From Pinus tabuliformis (taxonomy: Eukaryota; Streptophyta; Pinopsida; Pinales; Pinaceae): DNA of 64,000 nt. The stretch lies in assembly GCA_031772625.1 (NCBI GenBank), contig CM062818.1:1677552667-1677616666 (forward strand). The letters are read 5' to 3'. A program made the position numbers and the translations under genes. The notes under the pieces were generated by a model. It was not told the DNA's origin, did no database searches, and saw only the letters and a list, made by a program, of their open reading frames with translations. Shown piece after piece: positions 21,731 through 32,533 of the stretch (position 1 is the stretch's first letter; the number at the start of each line of letters is the position of its first letter).

Positions 21731-22581
21731 TAGATTTTGTCAGCAGTTGATTTCGAGTACAAGTGTCCACCACAGTCCCCTGCATGAAATTCTTTGAGTA
21801 CCTTGTCAGCTTCATCTTTTATTAGGCAGTTCAATAGAATACCTTCATGATTTTTCCAAAAAAGAGCACCATCCAAAATACAAAGTTTTGAAGCTTTCAT
21901 TTTCAAAAACCTTTTCTTTGTTCTGGATAACCCTGGAGGAGCCTGTAGGTTTAATAATACATGAGTTATATCAGCATACCAAGGTGATTCTAGGAAGGCC
22001 TGGCTGATTTGTGGAGTCGCCATCTCTTGTTCATTATCCAATTCATTAATATCCAGGGCTTGGCAGTTGGTTTTAGTCATGAGTTTAGCTAATCCATATC
22101 CTTTTATAAGCTTTGTAGGCTTTATTTCATTATCATACTCTAATATAGTAGCAATCCATTTACCTCTCTTGCCTTCAATCCCCTCTTGGGTCAAGATATC
22201 TTTGACAACAACATTTGGTACATAGGCTATTATATGGGAGTATAATATGTAGACTCTGAAGTCTTTGATAGCTTTCACAAGTGCATAAGCCTGTTTTTCT
22301 ATGATTGGGTATTTTAGTGGTGCATCTCTGAGTGCTTTACTAAAGAAGGCAATGGGTTTTTCACATCCTTGATCATCTTTCTGTAGTAAAACAAGAACAA
22401 TAGCGTGTTTTGATGCAAATGAAAATATTATGAAGTCTTTGTTAATTTTTGGGCTTTTAAGGACTGGTGTTTTGGTCAAGGCCATTTTAATTTCCTCAAA
22501 TGCTTGTTTAGCTTCTAATGTCCATTTAACCTTGGAATCTTTTCTCAACATATTATTCAGCAACCTGATTAATTCAGCCAA
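21731..22581 (-). pseudogene. RNase H of element A and connection
   Basis: An open minus-strand stretch of 283 codons. It shows EAKQAFEEIKMALTKTPVLK, then FIIFSFASKHAIVLVLLQKD, PIAFFSKALRDAPLKYPIIE and KQAYALVKAIKDFRVYIL, the Ty3 RNase H order (first acidic residue replaced by Ser in IFSFAS). The second half is the tether to integrase, ending in the zinc-finger start HAGDCGGHL. It follows RT in the same order as other Ty3 elements. Confidence 0.85.
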
Positions 22582-22659
22582 ATTAGGTATGAATCTTCTT
22601 AAAAACTTAATTTTTCCTAGAAAATCTTGGAGTTATTTGACATTTCTGGGATGGGGTAT

Positions 22660-23290
22660 CTATAGAATGGATTTTATTCTATCAGGATCAATTTTGATGT
22701 CATCTTTGGAGATTATGTGGCCCAACAGTTTGCCTTCCTCTAGACCGAACAACGGCTTTTTAGGATTTAATGAAATACCATACTTTTTGCAGGTTACAAA
22801 CACTTGCCTCAAATGATCTAGATGTTGCTGATCTGATTTAGAAAACACAGTAAGATCATCTAGATATATGACCAGAAAATCGTGAATTTCGTTTGCAAAA
22901 GCTATGTCCATTGCTCGTTGGAAGGTTGCCCCTGCATTCTTGCCCAAATGGCATTTTGACATATTTGAAAGTTCCCCATGGCATTGTAAAAGCAGTCTTT
23001 TCCTGGTCATTAGGATGGACTAGAATCTGTTTAAAGCCCGAGAACCCATCCAAAAGTGAAATCCTAGTGGCACCTACTACCCTTTGTAAAATATGGTCCA
23101 TCTTAGGTAATGGGTAGTGGTCTTTCAAAGAAACTTTATTTACATTCCTTAAATCAACACACAATTTGATTTATCCTGTTTTCTTCCTGGTGGGCACTAA
23201 ATTAGACACCCACTCTGAAAACTTGATAGGTGCAATTATCCCAGCTTCATACATTCTTTTGACTTCTATTTCAATTAAGGGGAGTAGTAC
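22660..23290 (-). pseudogene. Reverse transcriptase of element A
   Basis: Motifs in order on the minus strand: MCVDLRNVNKVSLKDHYPLP, RISLLDGFSGFKQI, TAFTMPWGTFKYVKMPFG, then a frame change near 22935, then NAGATFQRAMDIAFANEIHD, VIYLDDLTVFSKS (intact catalytic YLDD) and LGHIISKDDIKIDPDRI. The frame change comes from a small deletion between PFG and NAGATF. Bases 23165-23416 continue the RT N-terminus with stops. Confidence 0.85.
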
Positions 23291-23416
23291 CGGGTTAACC
23301 CTTCTGAGCTTTTGCTTGAATGACTTTTGATTTTCCTTGAGGGGTATTTTATGTTGAATTACAGAGGTTTCATAAGATTTCAGATCTTCATAGCTCCAAG
23401 CAAAAACATCATGGAA

Positions 23417-24577
23417 TTATTTAAGGAGTTCAACATATTTAAGCTTTTGATAAGGGGGTAAAGTTTTGGATAATTTTATCATTTTTGGATTTTCTTCAGC
23501 TCCTATGTTACAGTCCTCAATGTCTGCGTTTAGAGGCTGCATCTTGGGTTTCTTTGGGATGTCATTAGAATCAAATAAATCTTCCAAAGGAGTTAATCCC
23601 GTGGGCAAATAATTATCTTTTAAATTAACAACTTCAGATTCTCCTCCAATAATCTCATCTATGTCTACTTCTTTAAGGTGTTGCAACTTTTTATTGGTAA
23701 ATTTCGTTGGATGAAGTATTTGAGTTGCAGTTTCTGCTGAAATGTTTGTTTCAATTTTGTCTATTTGATCAACCTCTCTAAAAATGTCCGTGTCTATATT
23801 AGTGCAGGAAAATTCTTCCTTTAGGGTCAAGAAATTGTTAATCTGAGTATCATTGTCAAGCACTTGCCAATTCTTTACATTTTTAGGTACGGTTGGCCTG
23901 TGTTTAATCTCAGCTGTGAACTGATGATTGGGTTCAAAAGGTAATTTACAAGTGCTGGAAAATGTTGCCAAACTGTGAACATGCAAATTGTGTTTTCTTG
24001 AAATTTTGGCAAGCTGTGTTTCAAGAAATGTATTAAGGATCTCAATCGTTGCCCCTCTGTAAGATCTTAATCTGGGATCATTAGTGAGGAAGTTTCCTTT
24101 CATTTGTTGAATGACTAAATCAGAATCTCCCAACACTGATACCCTGGTTGCGCCTAAACTTTTAATCAATTTAAGTCCCAACAACAGGGCTTCATACTGA
24201 GCCATATTATTGGTACATCTAAAGTTTAATCTGTAAGCATGCCCTTTAGCCTGATCATTTTCTAGATTGTGTACCCAAATTCCTGCTCCTGCTCCTAATT
24301 TGTTGACTAAACCATCAAATTCTAAATACCATAGGATCTCATGTTCACAGTTAGTATCAAGAGTCTTAGAAATTTGTTTGCTAGGGAAATCTGGATTTTT
24401 AGTTTCATCTGGTTTCTCTTGAGTGTCTGATATATCATTTTTCTCTGAAATTTCTTGCAGTTGAAGATTAGACCTTTGATCTATGCTTTCTTTTTGTTCA
24501 AGTGCTAAAACCTTGACATCAGTTGGGGGACTAATTTCAGCATTGTATAGAATGAAGGAGTCCATATCAGAGTGCAT
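23417..24577 (-). pseudogene. Archaeal-type RNase H before RT (element A)
   Basis: An uninterrupted 386-codon minus-strand stretch lies between protease and RT. Its middle, about residues 80-200, is a second RNase H: WYLEFDGLVNKLGAGAGIWV (first Asp), NNMAQYEALLLGLKLIKSLG (Glu) and VSVLGDSDLVIQQMKG (Asp), followed by HSLATFSS where the family usually has a fourth acidic residue. This pattern is the archaeal-type RNase H known from Tat-clade Ty3 elements. The flanks are acidic linkers. Being upstream of RT, with the normal RNase H still present downstream, is uncommon. Confidence 0.8.
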
Positions 24578-24607
24578 AGAGTAGATGGGAAAATTCTGGG
24601 GTTTTTC

Positions 24608-25080
24608 CTAGCTACTTACGACATATTTCATTAAATTTTCTCGGTACAATCTCTTTGGTTGACCAAATACCGAAACAATAGCATAGGACATGTCCAACTG
24701 TAAAGATCCTTGGAGTTTTGCACCCCAAGATCTAGACAACAACATGCCATATTTTGGTGGAATATAAGCTACCACTACGTCCATTAAAATGGTCTTGGCA
24801 GGGTATTGAACTAATGATACACATAAATCTTTGATCAATCCTAGACATCTGACCTGGCTTGAGTCAAAAGAGAACAAGTCTTTGTATGGCTTGGTAATAT
24901 CTAGGTCCAACTTCTCCATTACAGATTTGGGCATTAAGTTGTGAGAAGCCCCAGAATCAAACATGGCATTATGAAGTATTTTATCATGAATGTTCAGACT
25001 CACATAGAAAGGAGGAACCCCTCCATCTACTGATTTTCCATTTACCTCAGGGCCAAAAATTAATTCAGGCTAGTCATCAA
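24608..25080 (-). pseudogene. Aspartic protease of element A
   Basis: The minus strand shows NAMFDSGASHNLMPKSVMEK with the DSG active site, then LGLIKDLCVSLVQYPAKTIL and YIPPKYGMLLSRSWGAKLQG, the Ty3 retropepsin order. It starts at about 25080 and ends ENLMKYVVSS, stop. An in-frame TAG at about 25072 precedes it. Confidence 0.8.
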
Positions 25081-25280
25081 AGAGATTTACTGAATCTTTG
25101 TTATCTGAAATTTGGAGCGACTTGTTAATTTGATTTCTATAGACATTCTGCTTAGCCAATTCTATAGAGGGAATGGCTATCTTTAATTTGCCTATTTCAG
25201 TCTCAAGATTGAAAGGTTTTTCAGTTTGAATTTTTGTATTTGGGACCATGGGATTGTCTTTTTTTGCTGTATTTTCAGTG

Positions 25281-25281
<1 letters not shown>

Positions 25282-25315
<34 letters not shown>
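25282..25315. repeat. Homopolymer of 34 T
   Basis: Thirty-four consecutive T (A on the coding strand) fall in the gag-protease linker of element A. A read of the minus strand gives a polylysine run. Its length makes the local frame and the assembly uncertain. Confidence 0.9.
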
Positions 25316-25876
25316 CAGGAGTGGTGTTATGGGCAGGAGTTGTTAAGTCAATTTCTGGAGGTTCTTCCATATTTCCTATGGGAGGAATGGAAGTGGAAGG
25401 TTGTTTGTTAGGTTGTTGATTGTCTGATACATCTTCAACTATTGGATTATTTGGGTTAGGACCTGTTCTAGGAAGGGTTTGTACAGAGGGGTTCTTAATC
25501 TTAGCTTTGTTAGGTTGCTTGGTTTCTTTCTGTTTATTGGTCTCAGGGATATCTGTTCTTTTTCTTCTTAGATTGTATTGCTTGTGGAATTCATAAATGG
25601 CTGTGTCATATCCCTCCCTAAAATCAAATGATTCACCTGATTGAGTTTGGAATTGATTAAGAGTGTGAGCTTCTTAGCCTTATTGGGTCAAGAAAATTTG
25701 TTGTTCACTATTGAGGCCCATTAAGTTGATTTGAGTATCTTCTGTTGGTTCGCTAGAAGTTGAAGCTTCAGCATAATTTTCCTGGAATAGGGGCCTAATG
25801 TTTTGGTCAGGCCCAACCTTTCTAGTATTAGGGTTCTGGTTTTCTTGAAATTTGGATTTCTCCCAGTGTTACTCGA
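25316..25876 (-). pseudogene. Gag-protease linker of element A
   Basis: The minus strand carries a low-complexity, Pro/Asn/Lys-rich stretch with NEEPPEIDL-like and TGPNPNNPIVEDVSDNQQP segments, and INLMGLNSEQQIFLTQ at about 25690-25730. No zinc knuckle is visible. Stops at about 25675 and 25870 break it. Confidence 0.5.
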
Positions 25877-26761
25877 TTAACCATCCCAAGGGGATTTCCT
25901 ATCAATTGTTTCTACTCTATCACCCAGTCTATCCATTCCTTTAATAATAACATCCAATTTTTGTTCAAATGCAGAAGGTTCTTCTTTGAAAGGTGTTCTC
26001 CTTTCAGCTCTAGCTCGAGCTCGTTTAGAAATCAGGTTGGCTTCAACGCTAACAGCTATGCTCTGCATCTCCTCTAAGTTACGAGGAGCTCTTTCCCTAA
26101 GCTGGTATGCCATATTAGAGTCAAATGCATCAGGGAATTTGATCAAGGCCAAATCTGGAGGAGGTCTGAGATTATGAGGAATAACATTGTATACATTATT
26201 AAATCTGGTACAGTAACCTTGAATAGTTTCTTGTGGGCCTCTTTTTAAGTTTTCATATTCTGATAAAATGTGGAGAGGATCTTTCTTCTTTTCCCATCTG
26301 TTCAAGAAGGTCTGATAAAGAGATTCTGGGTCATTGATAGTGTTTGCAGGGAGTGCTCTAAATCAGGTTTTGACATCTTGAGTTAAACTTTGCACAAATA
26401 CTTTCATTCTTACATCATCATCATCAGTCTCATAGTTTTCAAAATAATCTATCATTTTCTTGGTATGTTGTTGAGCTTTGTAAGTGCTAGTACCGTCAAA
26501 ATAGGTGATTATAGTTTGATAATCCTGAGGCATAGCCCCTGGATTTGCAGGTAATTGCAGGGGAGCATATCGGTTAGCCATGTTTGCAGATATAAGAGTG
26601 ACAACTGGAAGGGCAGGGATAACAGTGGAAATGTGTGGTGCAGATGGAGGAGTGGAAAGGAGGGTTTGAAGTGCTGATGGTGCACTTGAAGAAGCTGTAG
26701 TAATGGCAGAAAGGATTAGTGTTTTTCCAGAAGTAAGCTCAGATTGGATAGGGTTCTGCAA
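25877..26761 (-). pseudogene. Gag of element A
   Basis: Two frames, 26761-26363 and 26305-25877, form a Ty3 Gag. The first shows YQTIITYFDGTSTYKAQQHT and KMIDYFENYETDDDDVRMKV. The second shows RWEKKKDPLHILSEYENLKR and QETIQGYCTRFNNVYNVIPH, the capsid helices. The junction has a stop at about 26361 and a missing few codons. A basic tail with ISKRARARAERR may bind RNA. Confidence 0.75.
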
Positions 26762-27205
26762 ATGCTGATCAAGGTGTGAACTAGCAGAATGTTCTTGGCT
26801 CTCCTGGCTTCTAAGGATCTTAGGAATCAGATTAGCATTTTCGAAGAAAGGTGGCAGATTTGGATCAGGATTTGATTTGGTGTAATGGATCTTTTTCTTT
26901 GGAGCCAGTTTCTAGGTTATATTTTGGTGTTTTCTTGGAATAGTTTTAACAATACAACTCTAATAGTATCTTCTAGGAAATTTTAGATGAGGGGATTATG
27001 AACTTTCATAAAGATCTATTGAAACAAGGAACTGATCAAATATTTGAGACAATTGTTCAATACATAAACTAGACTGAAGATAGATTGAAGCAACATTTAT
27101 TTACTTCTGTAATTGCAAAGCAAAGCAGTTTCAAAGGCTACCTAGCAAACTTCAGGCTCTATCTGTAACTTATGAAATAAACAATAGTAAGAAACAATCA
27201 TTCAG
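26762..27205 (-). other. Leader of element A before gag
   Basis: About 440 bp between primer site and gag on the minus strand. No domain or RNA gene is visible; it is probably the untranslated and packaging region. Confidence 0.4.
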
Positions 27206-27224
27206 GTCCCCAGTGGAGTCGCCA
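27206..27224 (-). promoter_or_regulatory. Primer-binding site of element A
   Basis: Minus-strand TGGCGACTCCACTGGGGAC lies four bases inside the 5' LTR end (GATAACA). This primer type, ending TGGCGA rather than TGGTAT, resembles the tRNA-Arg site of Ogre/Tat elements. It fixes the element's orientation as minus. Confidence 0.75.
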
Positions 27225-28400
27225 ATGATGTTATCACTTAGGTTGTTCCGAAAAGTTGTAAGAAAGGGAATACGGCTGAGGTAACCACAGACCAATCTTT
27301 TAGATACAAATTCTAGCCAACCTGCATCCAGAGAGGGCTCTCTCTTTATGATTTAGCTTAGTTTTTAAAGGTGTTAGGCTAGTTATGAGGTTCAAGGGTT
27401 TTGGTTTTGGTTTTGGATGGTGAGATTCAATAGAATAGTGAGATATACTGAATAGCTCAGTCCATTGGGCATGATGGAGTCAAAGGATGCAGCTTCCTGG
27501 ATTAGGTTTCTTTACAGAGGATGGTATCACAGAGAAAGGTAGTCAATTATGGAACAATTTAAAGGCTGGAATTAGGTGGAATGGGATAAAATGGGTGAAG
27601 GGTAGTTAAGAATCCTTCATCATATTGACAGAGGGAAGATGGATGATTACCGTTAAGGAGCAATTAAGGATTCCTTAGCAAATAATCAACATGAAAGAAT
27701 CAGGGGAAACAAGAGCAGTCAAGAATTCACTGTTTATTCTAATTCTGAGGAAAACACATAAAATAATAAAGACTGAAAACAGAGTGCAGTTAAGCAAATT
27801 CTGGATTATTCTTTTCTTTATTATTGAGATCATGAAACATAGATGATATAATAAACGTAGAAAACTGTAAAACACAAGTTAGAAGGGACTTATTGATCCA
27901 TAAGTTGATTCAAGAATTCTGTAACAAGTCCTTAGCATCAATTCCTCATCCAGTAGGCCAGACAACAGATGGTTCCAACAACCTTTTTTATTCCAAAATT
28001 CTGTATTACAACAAAGTCTGAGAACATTCACCAACCCCAAATACTTCGTCTGGGGGGGTATTTATACAAAAATATCAAAATATCTTACAAAATATCTGAT
28101 AGAAATAATATCTAGTGATGACTAATCCCTTTTTTAAAAAGATAGAGACAAACAGTTTTGAAAATAGGGAAACAATAAATTGTTGCTGCGCTGGTTGTTC
28201 CATATTTATGGAATGTACCGAAGGTTCTGTGAGTCGGTTTACAGCTGTCTTCCACTGATACTCTGTGTTGGCTGCTCCGTCTTTGGTCAGATGTTTTTCA
28301 GTCCTGTTTCAATACACTTTGACCCGTTTGATCCTCGTTCATCTCTGTTTACTTTATCGCTGAAAAATAACCCGAATTTTATGTTTTACCCAAGAGAATT

Positions 28401-29582
28401 TTACAAAATTCCCAACATGTCTTCCCACCACTGTTGCTCTGGCAATTTATGTCTAGGAATTTTCCTCAGTGTTTCATCAGTTTCTATATATCTAAAGAAA
28501 TTAGGCTGGAGCTGAAACAAATGTTTTACCTCATGCTCAATATAAAATAAATTCTCCAAATTATCATAGGGAGTCTGGCCTGTGGGGAGTGCTTTTACTT
28601 CTGAAGCGCTTGTTGATGAATTAATTTGATCAACAACATATGTGTTTAATTTATGTACATAATCTGTATGTTTCAAAAGGCGGTCATTATTTCCTAATAG
28701 ACTTGGTAGCCCTTTATCTTGCAAAACTGTAAATCTTTGTATGAAAGAATTAATTTCCACTTGCATATCCTGACATCTTTTTTCCAAATTCTGCATTAAA
28801 TTTCTCTTGGTTAGAACTCTTTTGGTATCCAAAATAGTGCCTGTCCTTTCTGGGATGCCGAGTTGTTCCAGCTGTTCCCTGTTTTTGGTATTCAAAAAGT
28901 GTATCAGCCAGTTGGCTTGATCAGGCATTTGTCCTAGTAAAGCTCTTGCTTTTTGAATTTCACCATGTGTTGCATTCACCAAGTCAATCTGCTCATAAAT
29001 AGCTTGGATAGATGGCCAAACATTACTTAGGGACTGATTGATGTTGGTCCAAAGGATTCCTTTGATTTCTGCTAGAGGCTTGTCCATAGTGAGATCCTTC
29101 TCTAATGTTTTGACTTTGTTCTGTAATGCTTTAACCTCTCTTATTTTCTCTGCCACACTTATTTTGGATTTATCATAACTTTGTTCTACTTTTGCCAATT
29201 TTTCCTTTACTTGCTTCAACTCTGACACTTGGAGTTTCAATTCTTCCATGGCTTTTATCAATTCTTCTGTGCTCATACCTGTACTGCTGCCTGGTGCTGC
29301 TCCTGCTAATGTTGTACCTGTGATTACCTCAGTTGTGGTTGGTGGGACATTTGGGGCCAATGTTGATCCAACTGTTGAGGGGACTGTAGTTGTGACTATA
29401 GGAATTACCTCAGGTGGCTGGGAGGTCGACTCTCCCTGCTTCTCTTTTAATGTTTTTTCAAGTGCCTGCTCTGTATCAGTTAATCTTTCATTGAGTTTCA
29501 TGAGCAGGTCCATCATGTCTTCTTCTAATTTTTGCTCTATAATTTCTGCAGTCTGAGGGTGCCTTGAAGGAGGTAGCTTCAA
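28401..29582 (-). CDS. LTR-borne ORF L2 of element A, right copy
   Basis: A complete open frame of 393 codons and a stop, without internal break. It follows the TAG that ends L1 and could begin at an internal ATG (MMDLLMKLNERL, about 29514) or be reached by read-through. The coiled-coil segments (EKTLKEKQGES; KLQVSELKQVKEKLAKVEQS; VKALQNKVKTLEKDL) and the C-terminal QQWWEDMLGIL match the left copy. No known enzyme motif is present. Its intactness makes it the best-preserved accessory frame in the window. Confidence 0.65.
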   Translation of the reverse strand: MKLPPSRHPQTAEIIEQKLEEDMMDLLMKLNERLTDTEQALEKTLKEKQGESTSQPPEVIPIVTTTVPSTVGSTLAPNVPPTTTEVITGTTLAGAAPGSSTGMSTEELIKAMEELKLQVSELKQVKEKLAKVEQSYDKSKISVAEKIREVKALQNKVKTLEKDLTMDKPLAEIKGILWTNINQSLSNVWPSIQAIYEQIDLVNATHGEIQKARALLGQMPDQANWLIHFLNTKNREQLEQLGIPERTGTILDTKRVLTKRNLMQNLEKRCQDMQVEINSFIQRFTVLQDKGLPSLLGNNDRLLKHTDYVHKLNTYVVDQINSSTSASEVKALPTGQTPYDNLENLFYIEHEVKHLFQLQPNFFRYIETDETLRKIPRHKLPEQQWWEDMLGIL

Positions 29583-32079
29583 CTATTTCCTCAGGGCAGC
29601 AATGTCCTCTTCCTTCTTCTTGATTAGTGCCTTTATGCCTTTAGCATCTTTGGGGTCATGTCCCAGTTCCATGATAATATCTTCCAATGATTTGATTCTA
29701 TTATCTTTGGCCAAAGAAGAAGCTTTTTCCCAATCTAACTGAGCTGTTGTGTTGTCTAAGGAACTTTGTAACTGGTGGGCCAACATTGCTTTGTCAGCCA
29801 GTGTAGAATAAACCATTTCTCCAGTCTACTTGTGGAGTTCAATCTGGTCCATTGGATGAATGTCTTTGGCTAGGACCTCTAAGTTTGTTCTGATGTAATC
29901 TGCTGCAGACTGGGGTTGCTGTACCTTTGGCTTAAAATAACTCATAATCATTTTGCCTTCTTTAATGTCATAGGCAGACATTAACCTTTGCTGGTTTGAG
30001 GGGGCCATCTTCAAGTATTGATTGTACATTTGAATTCTCACAGGATCATTTTTTGCCTTAATTTCTGTAAAAGTCCATTTGATGTCAGAGGGCTGTTTGC
30101 TTTGTGGCCTGGTAGATGATACTTCAACACTGTGCTACCTTTCTAGCTCCTGCCTATGTGAGCTAGTTGATGTATCTATCACTGGGGAAGTCTGCTGGTT
30201 GACTACCCTCTCCCTTCTTAGGCTATCTGTTGTTTCTTCAATGATTTCCTCTTCTGACAGAGGATCCAATCTTTGCCTCTTTGCACCTGGATGTTCTGCG
30301 GGTCCAATAATAGGTGTGGCCTCTTCTCTGTCTCTCTTCTTGCTCTTTTCCTCATTTATAGGAGTTTGTAACGCTGGGGTTTCTGCTGCTTTAGATTGGG
30401 TAGGAGGAATTTGTACTTGTTCCTGTTCCTTGGACCCCCTGGCTGATCAGTCATGATTGGTTGCTCTGTAGTTTCTATCTCTTTTCCCTTCGAGGTTCCT
30501 ATGATTGATGCGCTGGTTCTCTGTGTAGGCTGCTGAGAAGCTCCAGCAGAAGATGTTCCAACTCTAGATTGTTGAGGTAGCTTGAAAGATACCTATCCAA
30601 AAGAGTCCAGGTCAAGGGTTTTTCAAGATCTTTCATAGCCTTTTCCAACTTTTCTTGCTCACTAATTTCTTCTATTAAGGTCCATTCTACCCGTTCTTCT
30701 TGATTTGCACACTATTCAATTTCTGGGATCCTATGATGTACATACACTGATAGCCTGTACCTTACCCTTCTATCACTTATGAAACTACATGGGTCATATG
30801 GCACCCAACCAAAACTCTTCTTCAATCTAAGGTGGTCTTCTAAGATCTTCTCAGCATATTTCCATGCATCCCTATCATGGATAACATAAGGGCCTAACGG
30901 GTTTTTGATTCTTAGCTGAGCTTTCTTCTTTACATTACAAAAGTGGTTTAAATCTCCATGGATGATCTGCCTAAAATATTCTAATGCAAATAACCTCATG
31001 GGTACATATTTAGGCAACTTAAAAGGGTAGAGTTCACACCCATACATTTTGATCTCGGTCTGATTCTGGTAGAGGTACAAGTCACCTATTCTTTAGTTTT
31101 TGGAAAGCTGCAAAATCTTCTTCATGTCACCAGTGATCCTAGGAGGAAGAGCTCCTATCAACAGAGTGGAGGTTGGGTGTACAAACAAGTCAATGAATTC
31201 ACTATAAGTATAAGGGCACTCATAGGTATTGTGGAAGACTGAGCTCCAAAAGATCACAGACCTTCGATTTCCCTTTGAGTCTAATTTCCTGATGGGAAAT
31301 GGAAAGCTGTCTGGCTGATAATATAACAATAGATGGTATATAAAAGATGTGTATTTGAACACTCCTTCCCTCTCCAAATTCATGAATTGAGCATGGATCT
31401 TGTTGGCGATGAAAGTGGCATAGTCATACTTGACAGCAGGGGGCTGTCTTGGAGTAAATATAGATAATAGAACCAGGGTGATATCATCCACATATTCACT
31501 GGACCTAAATCCCAAGACCGAGGATATCATGTCAACAATAAGCCTACCAGTTTCAGTGAAAAAAGCGTGCAGATAAGGAGGAGGGCCTTTAGGTTGGTGC
31601 TTTGGTGACATGAACATCTGAGCAATACGGGTTATCTTTGAGCTAGGCAATTGAGAAGCTTTTTCCAGCAAAAATCCCATGGAAAGAGGAGCAAGAGGCT
31701 CAGTGGAATGGAAGTGTATCATCTCATTGATGGATTCAACAGTTATGGAAAAAAGGACATCTTGGGAAGAAGACATAACTGCTCTATGGACCGGGTCATA
31801 GCTGGCACAGCATTGGTGAATGATGTCTGGGAAAACATGGACTAAGGGGAGGAAGTACATGGGAAGGTTTGATTCCCACAATATAAAAATATCAGAATTG
31901 CTTAGATAACTATCCCTAATTTGGCAGAAGGCCCGAAGATGATTATAATCAATGGTTAAGTCATTTATTTGAAAGTCCTTGTCTGCAAGGGGTGGATAAT
32001 TCAAGTCTTTGTGAGGTGCATTTACAGGCGCGACATTCAGGGCTGCGGGGGCTTCCATGTTTGGTTCTTGTGTTTTCAA
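29583..32079 (-). pseudogene. LTR-borne ORF L1 of element A, right copy
   Basis: Homologue of 15950-18448, from ATG at 32079 (MKTQEPNMEAPAALN). Here the left copy's stop codon at 17069 is a sense CAA. There is a private TAA at 31093-31095, and two one-base losses (about 30440, a C-run; about 30620, a T-run) shift the frame. The terminal TAG before L2 is conserved, so it predates this insertion. Confidence 0.75.
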
Positions 32080-32525
32080 ACTGGAATTTGGGATTGTTGT
32101 GGATAATTGGACTCAACAGCAGGTCTAGGAGCCTTTTCACGGGATAAACAGACTGTTTCCAACTCGGATTTTGTTTTCACAGGTAGAAGTTTTTAGTGAA
32201 AAAGTGAAATTTATAGGGTTACCGGTAAAACGGATAAATACTTGGACTTTGAAAGCAAACTGAGTAACTGTAGGTTGAATAACGGAGAGTAGAGCGTGTT
32301 GTTTTGGTGTCTTCGGTCGGGTGGCGGTTGGAAAGCTGGTACAGCGGCTCCGATCATTGTTTTGCATGGGAGCGTGAACATAAAGAATTTACAATGAAAA
32401 TGATATTTCAATGTTTTTTAACGAAATTGGGTTGGCGGGTAATTTTTGGCATTAATTGATCCGGTGACGTTAGCATGATGGGACACCTTGTCGTTTAGCA
32501 GGGGTATGGGGCGGTGACGTGGCAG

Positions 32526-32533
32526 TGACGTCA
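32526..32533. promoter_or_regulatory. TGACGTCA palindrome in LTR of A
   Basis: A perfect CRE/bZIP-type palindrome sits next to ACGTGGCAG in the GC-rich part of the right LTR. It is also perfect at 18895-18902 in the left LTR, although neighbouring CpGs have decayed there. Confidence 0.45.
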
